This document shows, in pieces, positions 42,963 to 53,774 of a stretch of DNA of 64,000 bases (its first letter is position 1; each line of letters opens with the position of its first letter). The DNA is taken from contig OU015500.1 of NCBI GenBank assembly GCA_907164885.2, forward strand, positions 56,781,257 through 56,845,256, written 5' to 3'. The position numbers and the translations under genes are program-made. The notes beneath the pieces are model-generated. The model did no database searches and was not told where the DNA came from. It saw nothing but the letters and a program-made list of their open reading frames with translations. This stretch comes from Dolomedes plantarius (Eukaryota; Arthropoda; Arachnida; Araneae; Dolomedidae).

Positions 42963-44420
42963 TCTCAGTTAATTACAGTTTGCTTAGGTTTGTTATCTAA
43001 GCACACAACGATGTAGATTTATAGGATTTAAGTAAACTTTCCATACTCAAAACCTGAACTACGTGTGTAAATAAAATTGAAGCAAAATTGTGTTACTTGT
43101 CATATATTTTATTGTATATCACTTATGATATAATGCATCAGAGTCAACATAACTTTTAAAGAAGAATTAGAATTGTGGCTATATACTAACAGAAAATTTA
43201 TAAAGAAATATTTTAACGAAATGAAAGTTGAATAGGTAACACTGACTAGTTAACTATTTGCAAAGAATAGATGTGAAGATGATCATCCGTCTATTTATTT
43301 TAATGCAATATTTTCTACAAAAAATTCTGTCTGAATTTATCAATAGACTAGTATCGAATACAAACGCTTATATAAAGTGAAAAATGGAAACACAAAGTTG
43401 ATAGATATCCTATTTAACTGATAACATATTACATAGACTTGTTAGAACTAATGGATGGTTTAAAGGTAGGTTGTGAAGGAAATACGCATTTCTATTACTA
43501 ACTTCAAAAACTTAAACTTCATTTACGTAGCGTTCTAGCATTCTCTATAATTCATTTTCCAAAACAGGCAAGGACGAAAAGTACTTTTCTGGAGTAATCG
43601 TAACTGATCTGTTCATCGTTGCATTCTAATAAATTGTCAATTCAGAAGATAAAACGGAGTGTTTAAGAACAGCTGGTTAAAACAAATTGAGTTTGTAAAG
43701 TCTAGCTGGAGAATGTGTCAAGCGGTGATTTGAGTTCTTTTAGAGTGTTCGCCATTTTTAAGTGATATTTATTAAGACGACAAGCGCAAACAACATGTTA
43801 ACAATTTTTAATGGAATTTTTTCATCCGCTTTTGTTAAAGTTTAAAGCGGGACGAAAATTGAAATGCTTCCCCAAGCAGGAAGCCAACAGTGGAAGGGGG
43901 GGGGGAGAAACATTCATACTCTCGCTGTTTTTCTATTAAATAGTAATTAACAAAATGTATGGTGATACCACGTTCCCATGTCACATTCTGTGCTTATAAA
44001 ATATATATATTACTCTAATAGTACGAGTATTAATTAACTCCGGATTATATGTACGAAAGTTTCGTGGTAATTTGCATAATTTTATTAGCTCAATCATAAT
44101 TACAAACAAAGCTTCAGTGAACGTATGTTTGCACTTTTGTCATGCTATAATTTTATTTTAATTTCCATTGTATTTGAGTTCTACAAGTGTTATTGAGCTC
44201 CAGATGTCAGAGATGTTTTGACGAATTCTTTACTTATATTTAATCTAAATCTAAAGAAATAATAAAAGGAACTTGTGTTTATACGTAACGTATAATTCAG
44301 AGTCATAGAAAAATGTGTCCGTGTTTTTAGTTGTGCAAACCAGGAACAACAACTGGCAGATCGGATTTTGCATAGCAACAGATAGTATGTTAAATTCTGT
44401 GAGTTTTATTTTTCCATGTC
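42118..44420. other. AT-rich DNA, no gene recognised
   Basis: Contains a short (TA)n at 42932-42959 and a 10-bp G run near 43900. Open frames (100 codons minus at 42202-42504 is the longest) show no domain. Confidence 0.4.
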
Positions 44421-44961
44421 ATGGTGACCATGTCTGCGCTGGTGATATGCGCCGACGCAGTAACGTCGCTCTCCCTCCTACATGGGTTTTGACGTTGGAT
44501 AGAAACGGACGGTTCAAATTTTTGGCCACCAAGAAGTCCCGATTTGACCCCTCTAGACATTTTTTTATGGGATTACTTCAAAAACATTGTATGCGCTGAG
44601 AAGATCCGGGACTACGCCATTTATCGGACAGAATCACTGCTGAAATAGCGACTGTTCCTGCTATGATAGAGCGCACCTCGATGAATCGCCTAGGTCAGGG
44701 GTCGGCAACGTGGTGCCCGTGAGACAATTTTCAAGTAACCACCGTTCAAATATCTAAATTTTAGATATTTGAACAACAAACGCTCGTAGGTGTAATGAAT
44801 AATTTTAGCAAAAAATATTTAAAACCGTAAAACTGTAAATTCAAAAACGGAACTACCTGCTGTCTCAACAGCGTCACTCTCCACTCGCTATGAGTCAGCT
44901 TGATTTTCCTGCTCTGAAATTGAACTCTCTTTGCGCGTCGACATATGCTTGTGAATCTTTG

Positions 44962-44965
<4 letters not shown>

Positions 44966-45036
<71 letters not shown>
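44966..45036. repeat. (TA)n inside the hAT derivative
   Basis: About 71 bp of TA between the 5' end of the hAT element and its surviving C-terminal coding segment, i.e. where the bulk of the gene has been deleted. Confidence 0.97.
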
Positions 45037-45039
<3 letters not shown>

Positions 45040-45046
45040 GCAGAAA

Positions 45047-45177
45047 ATTTTTAAAATCAAAGTACCGATTATGCCTCACTGATACTTATTTGGACCAATG
45101 CATGAGAACTGGGAATTCAACTTCTCTGCCACATTACAATGAGTTGGCCGCAGATATACAACGTCAAATATCGCATT
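45047..45177 (+). pseudogene. hAT transposase C-terminal end
   Basis: Reads 'LKSKYRLCLTDTYLDQCMR' and 'HYNELAADIQRQISH' then stop. This is the terminal segment of hAT transposases of the GTF2IRD2/ZBED-like type (K.KYR..LTD..L...LR...Y.PD...L....Q). Everything upstream, including the catalytic residues, is missing. Confidence 0.7.
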
Positions 45178-45539
45178 AATTATCAATTTTGAGATTATTT
45201 TGTTTTAAATTAAAATTTGAATTTATGTATTGAAAATGTCTGTCGCATTAAAATATTTTCATATTTAAATATTAACTCCCATCCTCCTCTTTATCCAGTA
45301 GTGCTCCCCGAACTAGCTCATTTCTAAAGTATGTCCTCTTAGTAAAAAAAGTTGCCGACACGTGGCTTAGATGTGTGCTGTATGGCGAGAGCTACTCATA
45401 TCGAAACCTACTAGGTAATGTCGAAAACTTGATTCGTTTCTGTATCATTTGAGGTAAAATAAACACCATGTATTCTATTATATGGTTCTTTATTTCATGT
45501 TGCAATCGCGGACACCGTTTACGATTGACCTGTATATAA

Positions 45540-46375
45540 AATGAATGTCTAGCAAGATATCACTGTGTAATAATCACATAGTGTAAGTATTATTTAGTTG
45601 ATTTCTCGATAGTTTTAATAGAATGCTTAAGTTAAACATTAAAAGTATTTGGCATCGAGCTTCAGTTGGCAAAAGCATATATCGTCAAACATGAATTAGT
45701 GTACAAAAGGCAGTTTCTTGCCATCAAGACATTTCGCTAAGCAAGAAATGATCACGAGACTCACAGGGAAACGATAACTTCGAAGTTCAGATGTATGTGA
45801 ATCTCGCGCTTTCGCTATGTAAGACATATGATTAGAATATCACTTCCAATGCATCAGAATTTTATGCATTTTTTCTTCCCTTTTTTCTTAATGTAGTTAG
45901 GCTTTTTGGATTACTATTGTTATCAAATTTGAGCTGTTGATTCAAACTAAGTTTATCTCTAAAAGATTCCTACACCCAGGTATGTTGCGAAGTTTGTTGC
46001 TTTTTTTATGGATATTTAAAGTTGATTATGTAGTTATCTCTAATTGCATTCTAAATCGGACATTTTAGATATTATTTTGAGATATTATCAATGGGATAAT
46101 CGGAGCTGTTGTTAAGAACTCTTCTTACGCTATTAAACAAATATTTAAAACTCTGCATATTGATTCAATCTGTTAATTGTAGGAAAACTACAGTTTACCT
46201 TCCAGTCCTCATCCAAAAGGAATAACTAGCATTTGATATTAGGACAACTATATGACAAATACTAAAACGATATTTATGAAAAATCGCAATAGATAAGTTA
46301 AGTAAAGTATGATGAAGGTTTTATGTTTCATTTCAATACAAAAAAGCAATTTTTACATTGTAAATACAATAAAAT
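45540..46375. other. AT-rich DNA, no feature recognised
   Basis: No motif or duplicate found. Confidence 0.4.
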
Positions 46376-46715
46376 CTCTATTTTTGTTGTTGTTGTTGTT
46401 GTGGCTTATGCCCCTTGACCGACAGTAAATCAGGTCAAGAACATAAAGGCTATTGGACAGAGTGGTGTGGTCTGGTTTTGAATAGCACCAGAAGGGTCGG
46501 AGTCCGAATTGTCTAAAGGTCCGGTCCCGTGATTTTAAACCGAGTCAAGACCGGTACACTTGATCCAACACCTCCAGAGGTAAATTTTGAGAACTTGGAG
46601 GACATTGCAGCCACGGCAAATTTTTCGTGCACCTGCCGCCATTAGTGTACACGGTGGTTAATTTGTCAGCGACCGACATCGAACCAGAGACGTTCAGATC
46701 ACGCTCTTATTTTTA
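46376..46715 (-). repeat. (AAC)n-tailed SINE with 3' hairpin
   Basis: Minus strand: it begins near 46705 with a B-box-like 'tctggttcgatgtcgg' (about 46690-46675) and ends with a hairpin (stem CTTGACC/GGTCAAG, 46414-46420 with 46433-46439) followed by (AAC)n at 46384-46402. Flanking 'ctctattttt' (46376-46385) and 'ctcttattttta' (46704-46715) look like a target-site duplication from target-primed reverse transcription. Confidence 0.7.
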
Positions 46716-48047
46716 GTTCCTATTACATACTCTTAGTAACAAACATACATTTATGAAAAACTTATGTGAATTTTTTCAGCTACAAACTTTTCTAAAATAT
46801 ATAACGACGGCTTAACATTTACAATTTTGACTTAAATAACTATTATCCGTTTTAAATTGCTCTGTCCTTATAAATTCCTACATTTTAGAGAATGTTAATA
46901 ATGATATTTCCGATTGTCTTTACAATATTGAAGCATTACGTAAATACGTTTATAACAATCAATGACATGTCATTCATCATTTAAATGGATGCTATGGCAA
47001 AATCCAGATATATTATTCAACGGCTTCATTTAAAAAGAAAATTCGGACGTTAAATTACTTAACAGCATAATGAATACCCGAAATATAATTTATAGTCAGA
47101 AAGCATTTGAAAGAAATTTCGATTCATGAATACAAGAAATTTTTGTCTGGAAATGGATGAATGTATGGATTTTTGTAACTATTACTCTCAAATGGTAAGT
47201 TTGCAGATATATAAACATTAAACGCAGATTTATTAACATCAAAAAATATATTGAATGATCAGTAAATTGTAATTGTATTAAAAGAATATTAATAATTTCA
47301 AATTTAAAAGATTAAGTTTAAAATAACTTAAAAGTCACATATGAGCGTAGAAAATTATAATATTTTAAAATATTTCTCCAATTCTTTAAATAAACAGATA
47401 AAGAGCAATGATGTCTGCTAAATAGAGAAAGTTTATTTTGGGAGAAATATTATAGTAATTAAAATTTTATAACAATAGAATTGTTAGAATTTTAACTTCA
47501 GGATTGCAAGTTTTTCCTTATTCCATTAAGCCATGTTTTCCGACTGTATCTGTGAACAACCAGGTCAACAATCGCTAGAGGACAAAACTAGGATCTGGTC
47601 ATGATGAAAGAAAGATTGAAGAAAATAACATTTTTGATATCGCAGTTATAATTAGAATTAGGTATAAAAATTCTGAAAAAAAATATAAAAGTATTGAAAT
47701 GCTTTTAGAATTACAACTGCTTTATTTAAATTGATTACACTGCTGAAAAATCACAAAAATGCTGTTAAAAGTTTCAAACAGAATTTCGTTAAATAAACCT
47801 TTATGAATTAATAGAAATTTTCCTCATCATTACCAAATATATTTTGTAGACTTTTTAGCTTACTTTCAATTAGTAATATACAGTGTAGATATATCTATTT
47901 GAGGTGTAATTTAAAAATATACCTGCCTACATTAATTGCCTTGTAATTCTCATGAAGTAATAATCACCTATTTATTTAAAGGAAATCATTTACAGCGACA
48001 CACACAAATTTACATTATCACAATTTTCAAAATTATATTCATCACAA

Positions 48048-48052
<5 letters not shown>
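46716..48052. other. AT-rich DNA, no feature recognised
   Basis: No motif or duplicate found. Confidence 0.4.

Positions 48053-48137
<85 letters not shown>
48053..48137. repeat. (TA)n microsatellite
   Basis: About 85 bp of TA after a short CA run. Confidence 0.97.
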
Positions 48138-48140
<3 letters not shown>

Positions 48141-48685
48141 TATGTATTGTTATCCTTTCGATTTTGAAGAATTTTGTTGACTTTAGAAGATGGTAGTTGT
48201 ATGATCAATCATAATTCCTCGGTGAAAGTGATATAGGAATTGCCGACTCATTTCCTATAGGATGCATTATTGGGATTTCCTTTTTTGGTATCCGGCCTTT
48301 TTCTTATAAAACCATTTCCTTGTTTTGAAATATTTATGTTTTTTCTCCGAATGTAAGATTTATTATTTATACTTAAGAGCAAAATCTTTTCTGTTATGTA
48401 CTCCTTTACAAAAGGAATTATTCCAAGTTTAAATAGTTCTTTTCGCTTATTTGATAGAATGGTGATGGGTTTTTTTCATATAATAATTTTTTTCTTTCAA
48501 CTTTAGTACCTCTAATGTATCTATATTGTCTGATAGCATACATTTGTTTTAAGTTTTCCTTCATTTTCATTGCTTGAGAATTTTTAACTGATTATGTGTA
48601 CTTGTTTCCTAAGTATTTAATTTTTATGAGACCTGTAATGTATGATTTCTACGAAGTATTGGTAGGTGGTTTAAGAACTCTGATG
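48138..48685. other. AT-rich DNA, no feature recognised
   Basis: No motif or duplicate found. Confidence 0.4.
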
Positions 48686-48693
48686 TCATATGA

Positions 48694-48934
48694 AGGCCTA
48701 TTTGAATAGTGGGCCCCTTCCACTTTAAAAAAAATGGATTTAGCCTCACTTTCAAGTTCATACAAGTCATTTCTATCTCATTTTAAAACCGGTACACGTC
48801 CAGCTTATTTCTGCTGTGAACAGAGGGCACCACAAATCAGACTTCAGCAGTCATTTTTCAGAACTCACTAGACTTAAAGGCTGTGTATCTCAAAATGATC
48901 AAAAATGAAATTGGCCCACTATTCAATAAGGCTT
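48694..48934. mobile_element. Short MITE with ~25-bp terminal inverted repeats
   Basis: The left end AGGCCTATTTGAATAGTGGG and the reverse complement of the right end AGCCTTATTGAATAGTGGGC are clearly related. Flanks TCATATGA (48686-48693) and TCATATTT (48935-48942) match at 6 of 8, suggesting an 8-bp duplication and thus a hAT-like origin. No coding capacity. It lies at the 3' end of the Tc1 remnant that follows. Confidence 0.65.
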
Positions 48935-48939
48935 TCATA

Positions 48940-49430
48940 TTTAATGAACTCCACTTTCGAGTTCTTTAAAATTTAATGGTTCAGCTTCCTGCTTGCGGAT
49001 TCTCCTTTCTACCTCATTCCACAAATTAATTGATTGGGTTGAGATGATCTTGGTATTGTGAAGACAAACTAAATGATGTGAAGTCTCAGTCATGTTGCTA
49101 ATCAAACCATATGTAGACCATATGAGCGTGGAACATTGTCTTGTTGGTAGCCTACATTGGGGTAGACCAATAATATAACTGGATGTACTTGGCTAGCGAA
49201 AACAGTTAAACACCTTCTGGCATTCAGATTTTCTTCCCGAATTAAAGGACCCAAAACTGCTAGGTAAACATACCCAAACAATAACATTGCCTCCAAAGGC
49301 ATGAAGTGTTGGAAATTGGGGTCCAAGCTTTCTGGTATATGTAGATTAAAATGCAATTCAATGAATCACATTACCCTTTTCAATTTATTTATTGTCCAAT
49401 CGTTGTGATCCTGTGTGAATTGGATCTCGT
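48940..49430 (-). pseudogene. Tc1-like transposase, catalytic to C-terminal part
   Basis: Minus strand: 'HFNLHIPESLDPNFQH' stands where the family has the first catalytic Asp block, and that Asp has been replaced. Next come 'YVYLAVLGPLI', 'NLNARRCLTVFASQVHP', then 'YPNVGYQQDNVPRSY' with the second Asp kept (49102-49356). After frameshifts near 49100, 'NLWNEVERRIRKQEAEPLNF' and 'KELESGV' (about 49035-48955) give the C-terminus. The DNA-binding domain is absent. The MITE at 48694-48934 sits immediately 3' of the surviving coding end. Confidence 0.78.
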
Positions 49431-49439
49431 TACCTACAC

Positions 49440-50255
49440 TCAACAAATGATTTCGAGCAGACCTACTGCTTTCATACCCTATAGGTGTAATATGCAGTGA
49501 ACAGTACATTAAGGGGTCATCGGAGTCGGTGCCTAATTAAGATTTGCTGAAATTTTCAGGCGTATCTGTTGGATGAGTCTGAAAACTAACCTTTCAGCTC
49601 GAGTATCCAGTAGCAGACAGCAAAGCCTTCCTTTTTTAAACACCCAGTTTTCTTTCTTTACTTATCCACTCTTTATAAACATACATAACAGATTCTCTCG
49701 AATACTCCCTAACCGAATCAATTTCGTTAATACTCGATCCCCTTCTTCTAGCACCAGCAATCATTCTAAGTTCGAGGTCCATTACATTGCATTTTTTACC
49801 CATTCCTTTGCAAGCAATACATCTCGACTACGTTTTTAATCATATAGAATTACCTTTTTAAGCTCGCTATCTCACCTTTTAGCAGCAACAGTGTTGGCGT
49901 CATACCAGATTTGTTTAAATTGTCAGGCAGTCATTTTAAACTAGCCACTTAGTCGATAGAGAATTGCATTTATATCACATGACTTAAATTCCTTTTCCTT
50001 GGTGGAATTTAACTATCTCTAAATGCAGAAATGAGAACAAATTTCATAGCATGAAACTACCGAATACAGTTAGATTAGTGATTGAAAATAAAAATAATTT
50101 TAAAAAATGTTAAAATCAAGGGAAACACTGCATATTTAGCATACATGCTAAGATGGAGGCAAAGTGTGTTAGTAATATTATTAATGTGTCCACGGTATAA
50201 AGTGCATCTGTAATAAACTGTAGAATGCGTTTTGGATAGCATATGCCTGGAGATA
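49440..50255. other. AT-rich DNA, no feature recognised
   Basis: An 88-codon plus frame at 49573-49839 lacks any domain. Confidence 0.4.
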
Positions 50256-50509
50256 AATACAGGGTGATTCAAAACTCAACATACAAACTTTTAGGGGGGG
50301 GAGGTAGAAAATTCAAAAACGAAACAGAATCAGATGCGAAAGTATGACCGGAAACGCAAACCTCACGCTGGAGGACGCTGTTCATCAGCGTTGTAGTTGG
50401 GATCCTCTTTCTCTGGGAAGGGATCTTTAATCAACACAATTTTCATGTGTAGAGCCACAACAACCCGCGATGTATCCGACCACATGCTACACAACAACCG
50501 TTCTCAGTG

Positions 50510-50960
50510 AATGTATAGGCGGGTACTATTGCTGATTACTTAATCAGGCCATACCTCTTACCAGCCCCACTGGATGGTTGGAAATATCGCATTTTTCTGG
50601 AGGAGGTACCACCGGAATTTCTGGACATTTTTCCAATGTGGTTCCAGCACGATGGGGCTCCAGCTCATTATTCCCGTGTCGTACGTGTCGTACGTGTAGT
50701 ACGTGTCATCCCCTGATTACTTGGACAGTACGCTTGCAGTATGATTGATTGGGTGTGGAGTACCCGAGCCATGGCCACCATGATCGCCAGATTTATCTAG
50801 CCTGTATTTCTTCCTGTATGGGACCCTCAAATCCATAGTCTACGAGACGCCCGTTGACTCTTGAACTGATCTCGTCGCAAGAATCTCCGTCGGAGCTGCA
50901 AACGTCCGCGAAATGCCGGGGATATTTGAAAGGGTGTCGCAGCAATGGTGACACGACGAA
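50510..50960 (+). pseudogene. mariner-type transposase catalytic remnant
   Basis: Reads 'DYLIRPYLLPAPLDGWKYRI', 'FLEEVPPEFLDIFPMWFQHD' and 'GAPAHYSRVVR', with the second catalytic Asp in QHDGAPAH. Downstream, 'SPDLSSLYFFLYGTLKSIVY' is the last catalytic block with Tyr where the family has the catalytic Asp (LDFFLWG). 'DLVARISVGAANVREMPGIF' is the C-terminus. Several stops are present and the N-terminal DNA-binding half is missing. The family is one common in arthropods, with terminal ACAGGGTG repeats. Confidence 0.75.
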
Positions 50961-51006
50961 TAGAATTAAACCATATCGCAGAAATGGCGACACTACGAAT
51001 AGAATT
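50937..51006. repeat. Tandem duplication, 39-bp period
   Basis: 'tcgcagcaatggtgacac' through 'gacgaatagaatt' (50937-50967) recurs at 50976-51006 with three changes. It lies at the end of the transposase remnant. Confidence 0.75.
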
Positions 51007-51608
51007 TTGAATACGAATGTTGGAGCGATCTATGGGTAATGGATACCGAATAATAGAAATATGAATACGAATAATGACAGGGGGTACATATCCCTGCTTC
51101 CAAAAATCTTCAATCCGTACGGCGAGAGAAGAACACATCCAAAAATAAGACGTAGCCATCTATGCTGGTATGCGAACGACTTTATTCTCCATTTACATAT
51201 AAAATAAATATTTCTCTTTTTGCGGTTGCCACACAGGAGAAGCTAACGTTGCGGTTCTCACGGTAATCGCGAGCGCCGCCATCTAGCAGTCAATAGCTCC
51301 CTCTACCGAGTTTTTCGGAACAAAGGGTTTGACAATCGATCGCCGTTTTATATCGATGCGTAGCAGGGTATAACTGTGGATGGTAATAGCTTTTAGCAGT
51401 TATTTGGAAACTGTTCAAAGTTACGTACAGTCCTAGCGTAAAGTGTAAAATAAAGAGTTCTTCCACCCATTATTGGCTCTTCATTTCTTCGCTTATCCTC
51501 TAGCTGATCAGGTTTTCGTTTTCGGTTATACATTCCTATGTGATTTTGTTTTGCTTTTGAGTTTTCTACCTCCCCATAAGTTTGTACGTTGAGTGTTGAA
51601 TTACTCTG

Positions 51609-52640
51609 CAAACAACGCACACTCTAAGAAATTTATGAGTCATATCATTTGCCATCCAAAAGAATCATGCCACCTGATATATTTGCACAAATCGTTTATT
51701 AAGTATACATTGTAACATTGTGTTGAATGTCGGTTAGCAAGCATAAAAACTGAAATACATGACTTACTTTGGTCCTATTTCGGCAAAACATTTTTCACTC
51801 TGGAGGAAGGAATATACTAAGAAAAAATGTGATTTGTAACTATCTTTCTGCAGTATCTTATTAAACAAGACACATAATGTTTTGATAAACTTTATTTATT
51901 TATTTATGCATTCAAAGGAAATCCTATAATTAGCCAATAAATTCGCGAAAGTTTATAATACAAATCCTATGTTAGACGGAAACATTTTGCTTCAGAAATA
52001 CTTCAGAAATAATTAAGAGATATACTTAAGAGATATACTTAAGAAAAAAATATTTTTTTCTACACCAAAGTTCCTATGTCGAAGTTTACTGAACAAAATA
52101 ATTTCTTTTCCAGACCTTTTCAAATGAGCCTTAAAACAGAAGTGTCACAAGATAAGATCTCCTAAGCTTTTAAGGTATTAGAGAAGGAAATTACTATTTC
52201 TTTATTTGTTTGGGCTTGAAAATAAAAGACAAAAATGGCAAGGGATCAGAAGTTTAAGTTGTAGAAGGGGAAAACATAGGATGTCCGTAAAGTCACATTA
52301 ATTAATGGGTGTATGTCGTTCACTTGAAATTTTAACGTAATCTGTTAAAAGGAAAATATTGTTAGCAAAGAAAAAGGGACATTAACGAGAGAGAAAAAAT
52401 AACAATTTTTATGTTCTCAGTGGAATTTATCGAAAATGTTATTGATAATTTGAGGTTCCGTGTTCACGCATATGACCCGTTGCATGTATAAGTAAGAATG
52501 TGAATATATCTGAAGCAGTGAGTTTCAAACCTGTCCATATACACTCTAAGTGAGTGCTGATAATCCCAGTTTTGCTGATAAACACGTATATTAACAAAAC
52601 ATTTCTTTGGGAAATAGAGGGGTTTGCAATATATTTCATC
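51609..52640. other. AT-rich DNA, no gene recognised
   Basis: Only a small tandem repeat ('agatatacttaag', about two and a half copies, 52015-52045) was noted. Confidence 0.4.
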
Positions 52641-52641
52641 A

Positions 52642-52672
<31 letters not shown>

Positions 52673-52688
52673 TATATATATATATATA
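52642..52688. repeat. (CA)n(TA)n microsatellite
   Basis: About 27 bp of CA followed by TA. Confidence 0.95.
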
Positions 52689-52815
52689 AAGGGACAGTTT
52701 TGAAACTACCCATCTTATTTTAAATATGTAAAGAAATGGACTGAAATGGAGAAAAAATAAACACTAAAGTTTAATAAACAAACTAAAAAATTTCTGCAAG
52801 TATAATATATTTCAA

Positions 52816-52816
<1 letters not shown>

Positions 52817-52852
<36 letters not shown>
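52817..52852. repeat. (TA)n microsatellite
   Basis: About 36 bp of TA. Confidence 0.95.
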
Positions 52853-52854
<2 letters not shown>

Positions 52855-53124
52855 GAAATAGAGAAAGATAATAATATATATTTATCAGATGAGCTGACAT
52901 ATTACATTTGCAGTAATGATTAACTAAAGATGTTTGACATTAAAAAAATTGAGAAAATTGATTCATTTCCTTTAATCACAACGTGCAACTGCATAAAGGA
53001 ATAGCTCAAATTTCAGTTTTAAAATGAAAGATCAACGTTAGCTATTTTTTTCATAAAATCCTATTTCTTTTCCATTATTAAACTATAGCATCTATTTAAA
53101 AAAAAAAAAAAGAGTACAGATTTC

Positions 53125-53471
53125 ATCAGGCTCGAGGAAACATAGGGCTTAATACGTCGTGTTTTGCCGCGAGGGTAGTCTGTTTAAATCACGGTAAGTG
53201 CCACTGAATAACTTCGTGTCTACGCCATGTATAGGTACATTAAATGTGCAGACCATAAAGTCCTACCGTGTTGTGGCAAGGGTTTGGTTGAGCGAGACCA
53301 CCAGATGAAACCCCTGGGTGATACTCGGGCAAAGTAGTGGTGGCACCTAGCTTCATCGGATTCCAACCCATGTTGTGGCCTGAATCCGGATGCGCATTCT
53401 TAGCACCGCAAACATTCTTTGTACTAGCACTGGACTTTTCCGGCCAAGAAACTTAAGAAACAACAAAATTT
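53125..53471 (+). repeat. tRNA-derived SINE copy
   Basis: The body carries 'acattaaatgtgcagaccat' and 'aaagtcctacc', matching the 32.4-kb SINE block 'cacgttaaatccatagacc'. Further on 'gtggtggcacctagc' matches 'gaggcggcacttagc'. The 3' end 'aagaaacaacaaaa' is a decayed (AAC)n tail. The B box is degenerate ('gtttaaatcacgg'). Confidence 0.65.
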
Positions 53472-53685
53472 TTAATTGAAATTCGAATTACTTCATTAAG
53501 AACTAAGTTGAATCTATAATTTAACTCTGCCTGGATATTTCTTGCTAATTTTGATTACTTTATTGACAAAACTAAGGTGTTTGATTTAAAAAATTTGAAC
53601 TATGGGGTTTGTATATTTTGAATTGCTGAATTTAGATATATTTGCAAGTAAATATTTTAGAATCGTTTTGTTTAACCTAATTTAA

Positions 53686-53774
53686 GAACTAATTCCCAAT
53701 GCCAAGTGAAGTGAACTAATTTCCAATGCCAAGTGAAGTGAACTAATTTCCAATACCAAGTGATGTGAACCAAT
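53686..53774. repeat. 27-bp minisatellite, 3.3 copies
   Basis: The unit 'gaactaatttccaatgccaa' plus 'gtgaagt' starts at 53686, 53713, 53740 and 53767 at an exact 27-bp step. Confidence 0.93.

Larger units (their letters stand above)
44696..45364 (+). mobile_element. hAT deletion derivative inserted in the mariner-type copy
   Basis: The left end CAGGGGTCGGCAAC is the familiar hAT terminal sequence. The right end GTTGCCGACACGTG is its complement with two changes. Flanking octamers GCCTAGGT (44688-44695) and GCTTAGAT (45365-45372) match at 6 of 8 and have the central CTAG/TTAG preference of hAT. Length 669 bp. The interior holds a (TA)n array (44966-45036) and the last part of a hAT transposase (45047-45177). 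Confidence 0.87.
44430..45410 (+). pseudogene. mariner-type transposase C-terminus split by a hAT insertion
   Basis: About 44500-44695 reads 'RNGRFKFLATKKSRFDPSR', then in another frame 'LDIFLWDYFKNIVCAEKIRD', 'AEIATVPAMIERTSMNRL'. This is the last catalytic Asp block (PLDFFLWG) and C-terminus of a DD34D-type transposase. The protein then stops at 44695 and resumes at 45367 with 'LDVCCMARATHIETY' followed by a stop. Together they give the family's usual 'YRLDVC.A..GAHIE.Y' ending. The 3' flank runs to 'gacctgtata' near 45537, a plausible element end. The N-terminal two thirds are missing or unrecognisable. Confidence 0.83.
50260..51608 (+). mobile_element. DNA transposon with ~75-bp terminal inverted repeats
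   Basis: The left end CAGGGTGATTCAAAACTCAA continues into 'catacaaactt', 'gaggtagaaaattcaaaaac'. The reverse complement of the right end is CAGAGTAATTCAACACTCAA with 'cgtacaaactt' and 'aggtagaaaactcaaaag'. The left flank is TA; the right flank is a degraded CA. Inside lies a mariner-type transposase remnant (about 50510-50960). The right third (51160-51540) has no recognised coding sequence. Confidence 0.8.
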
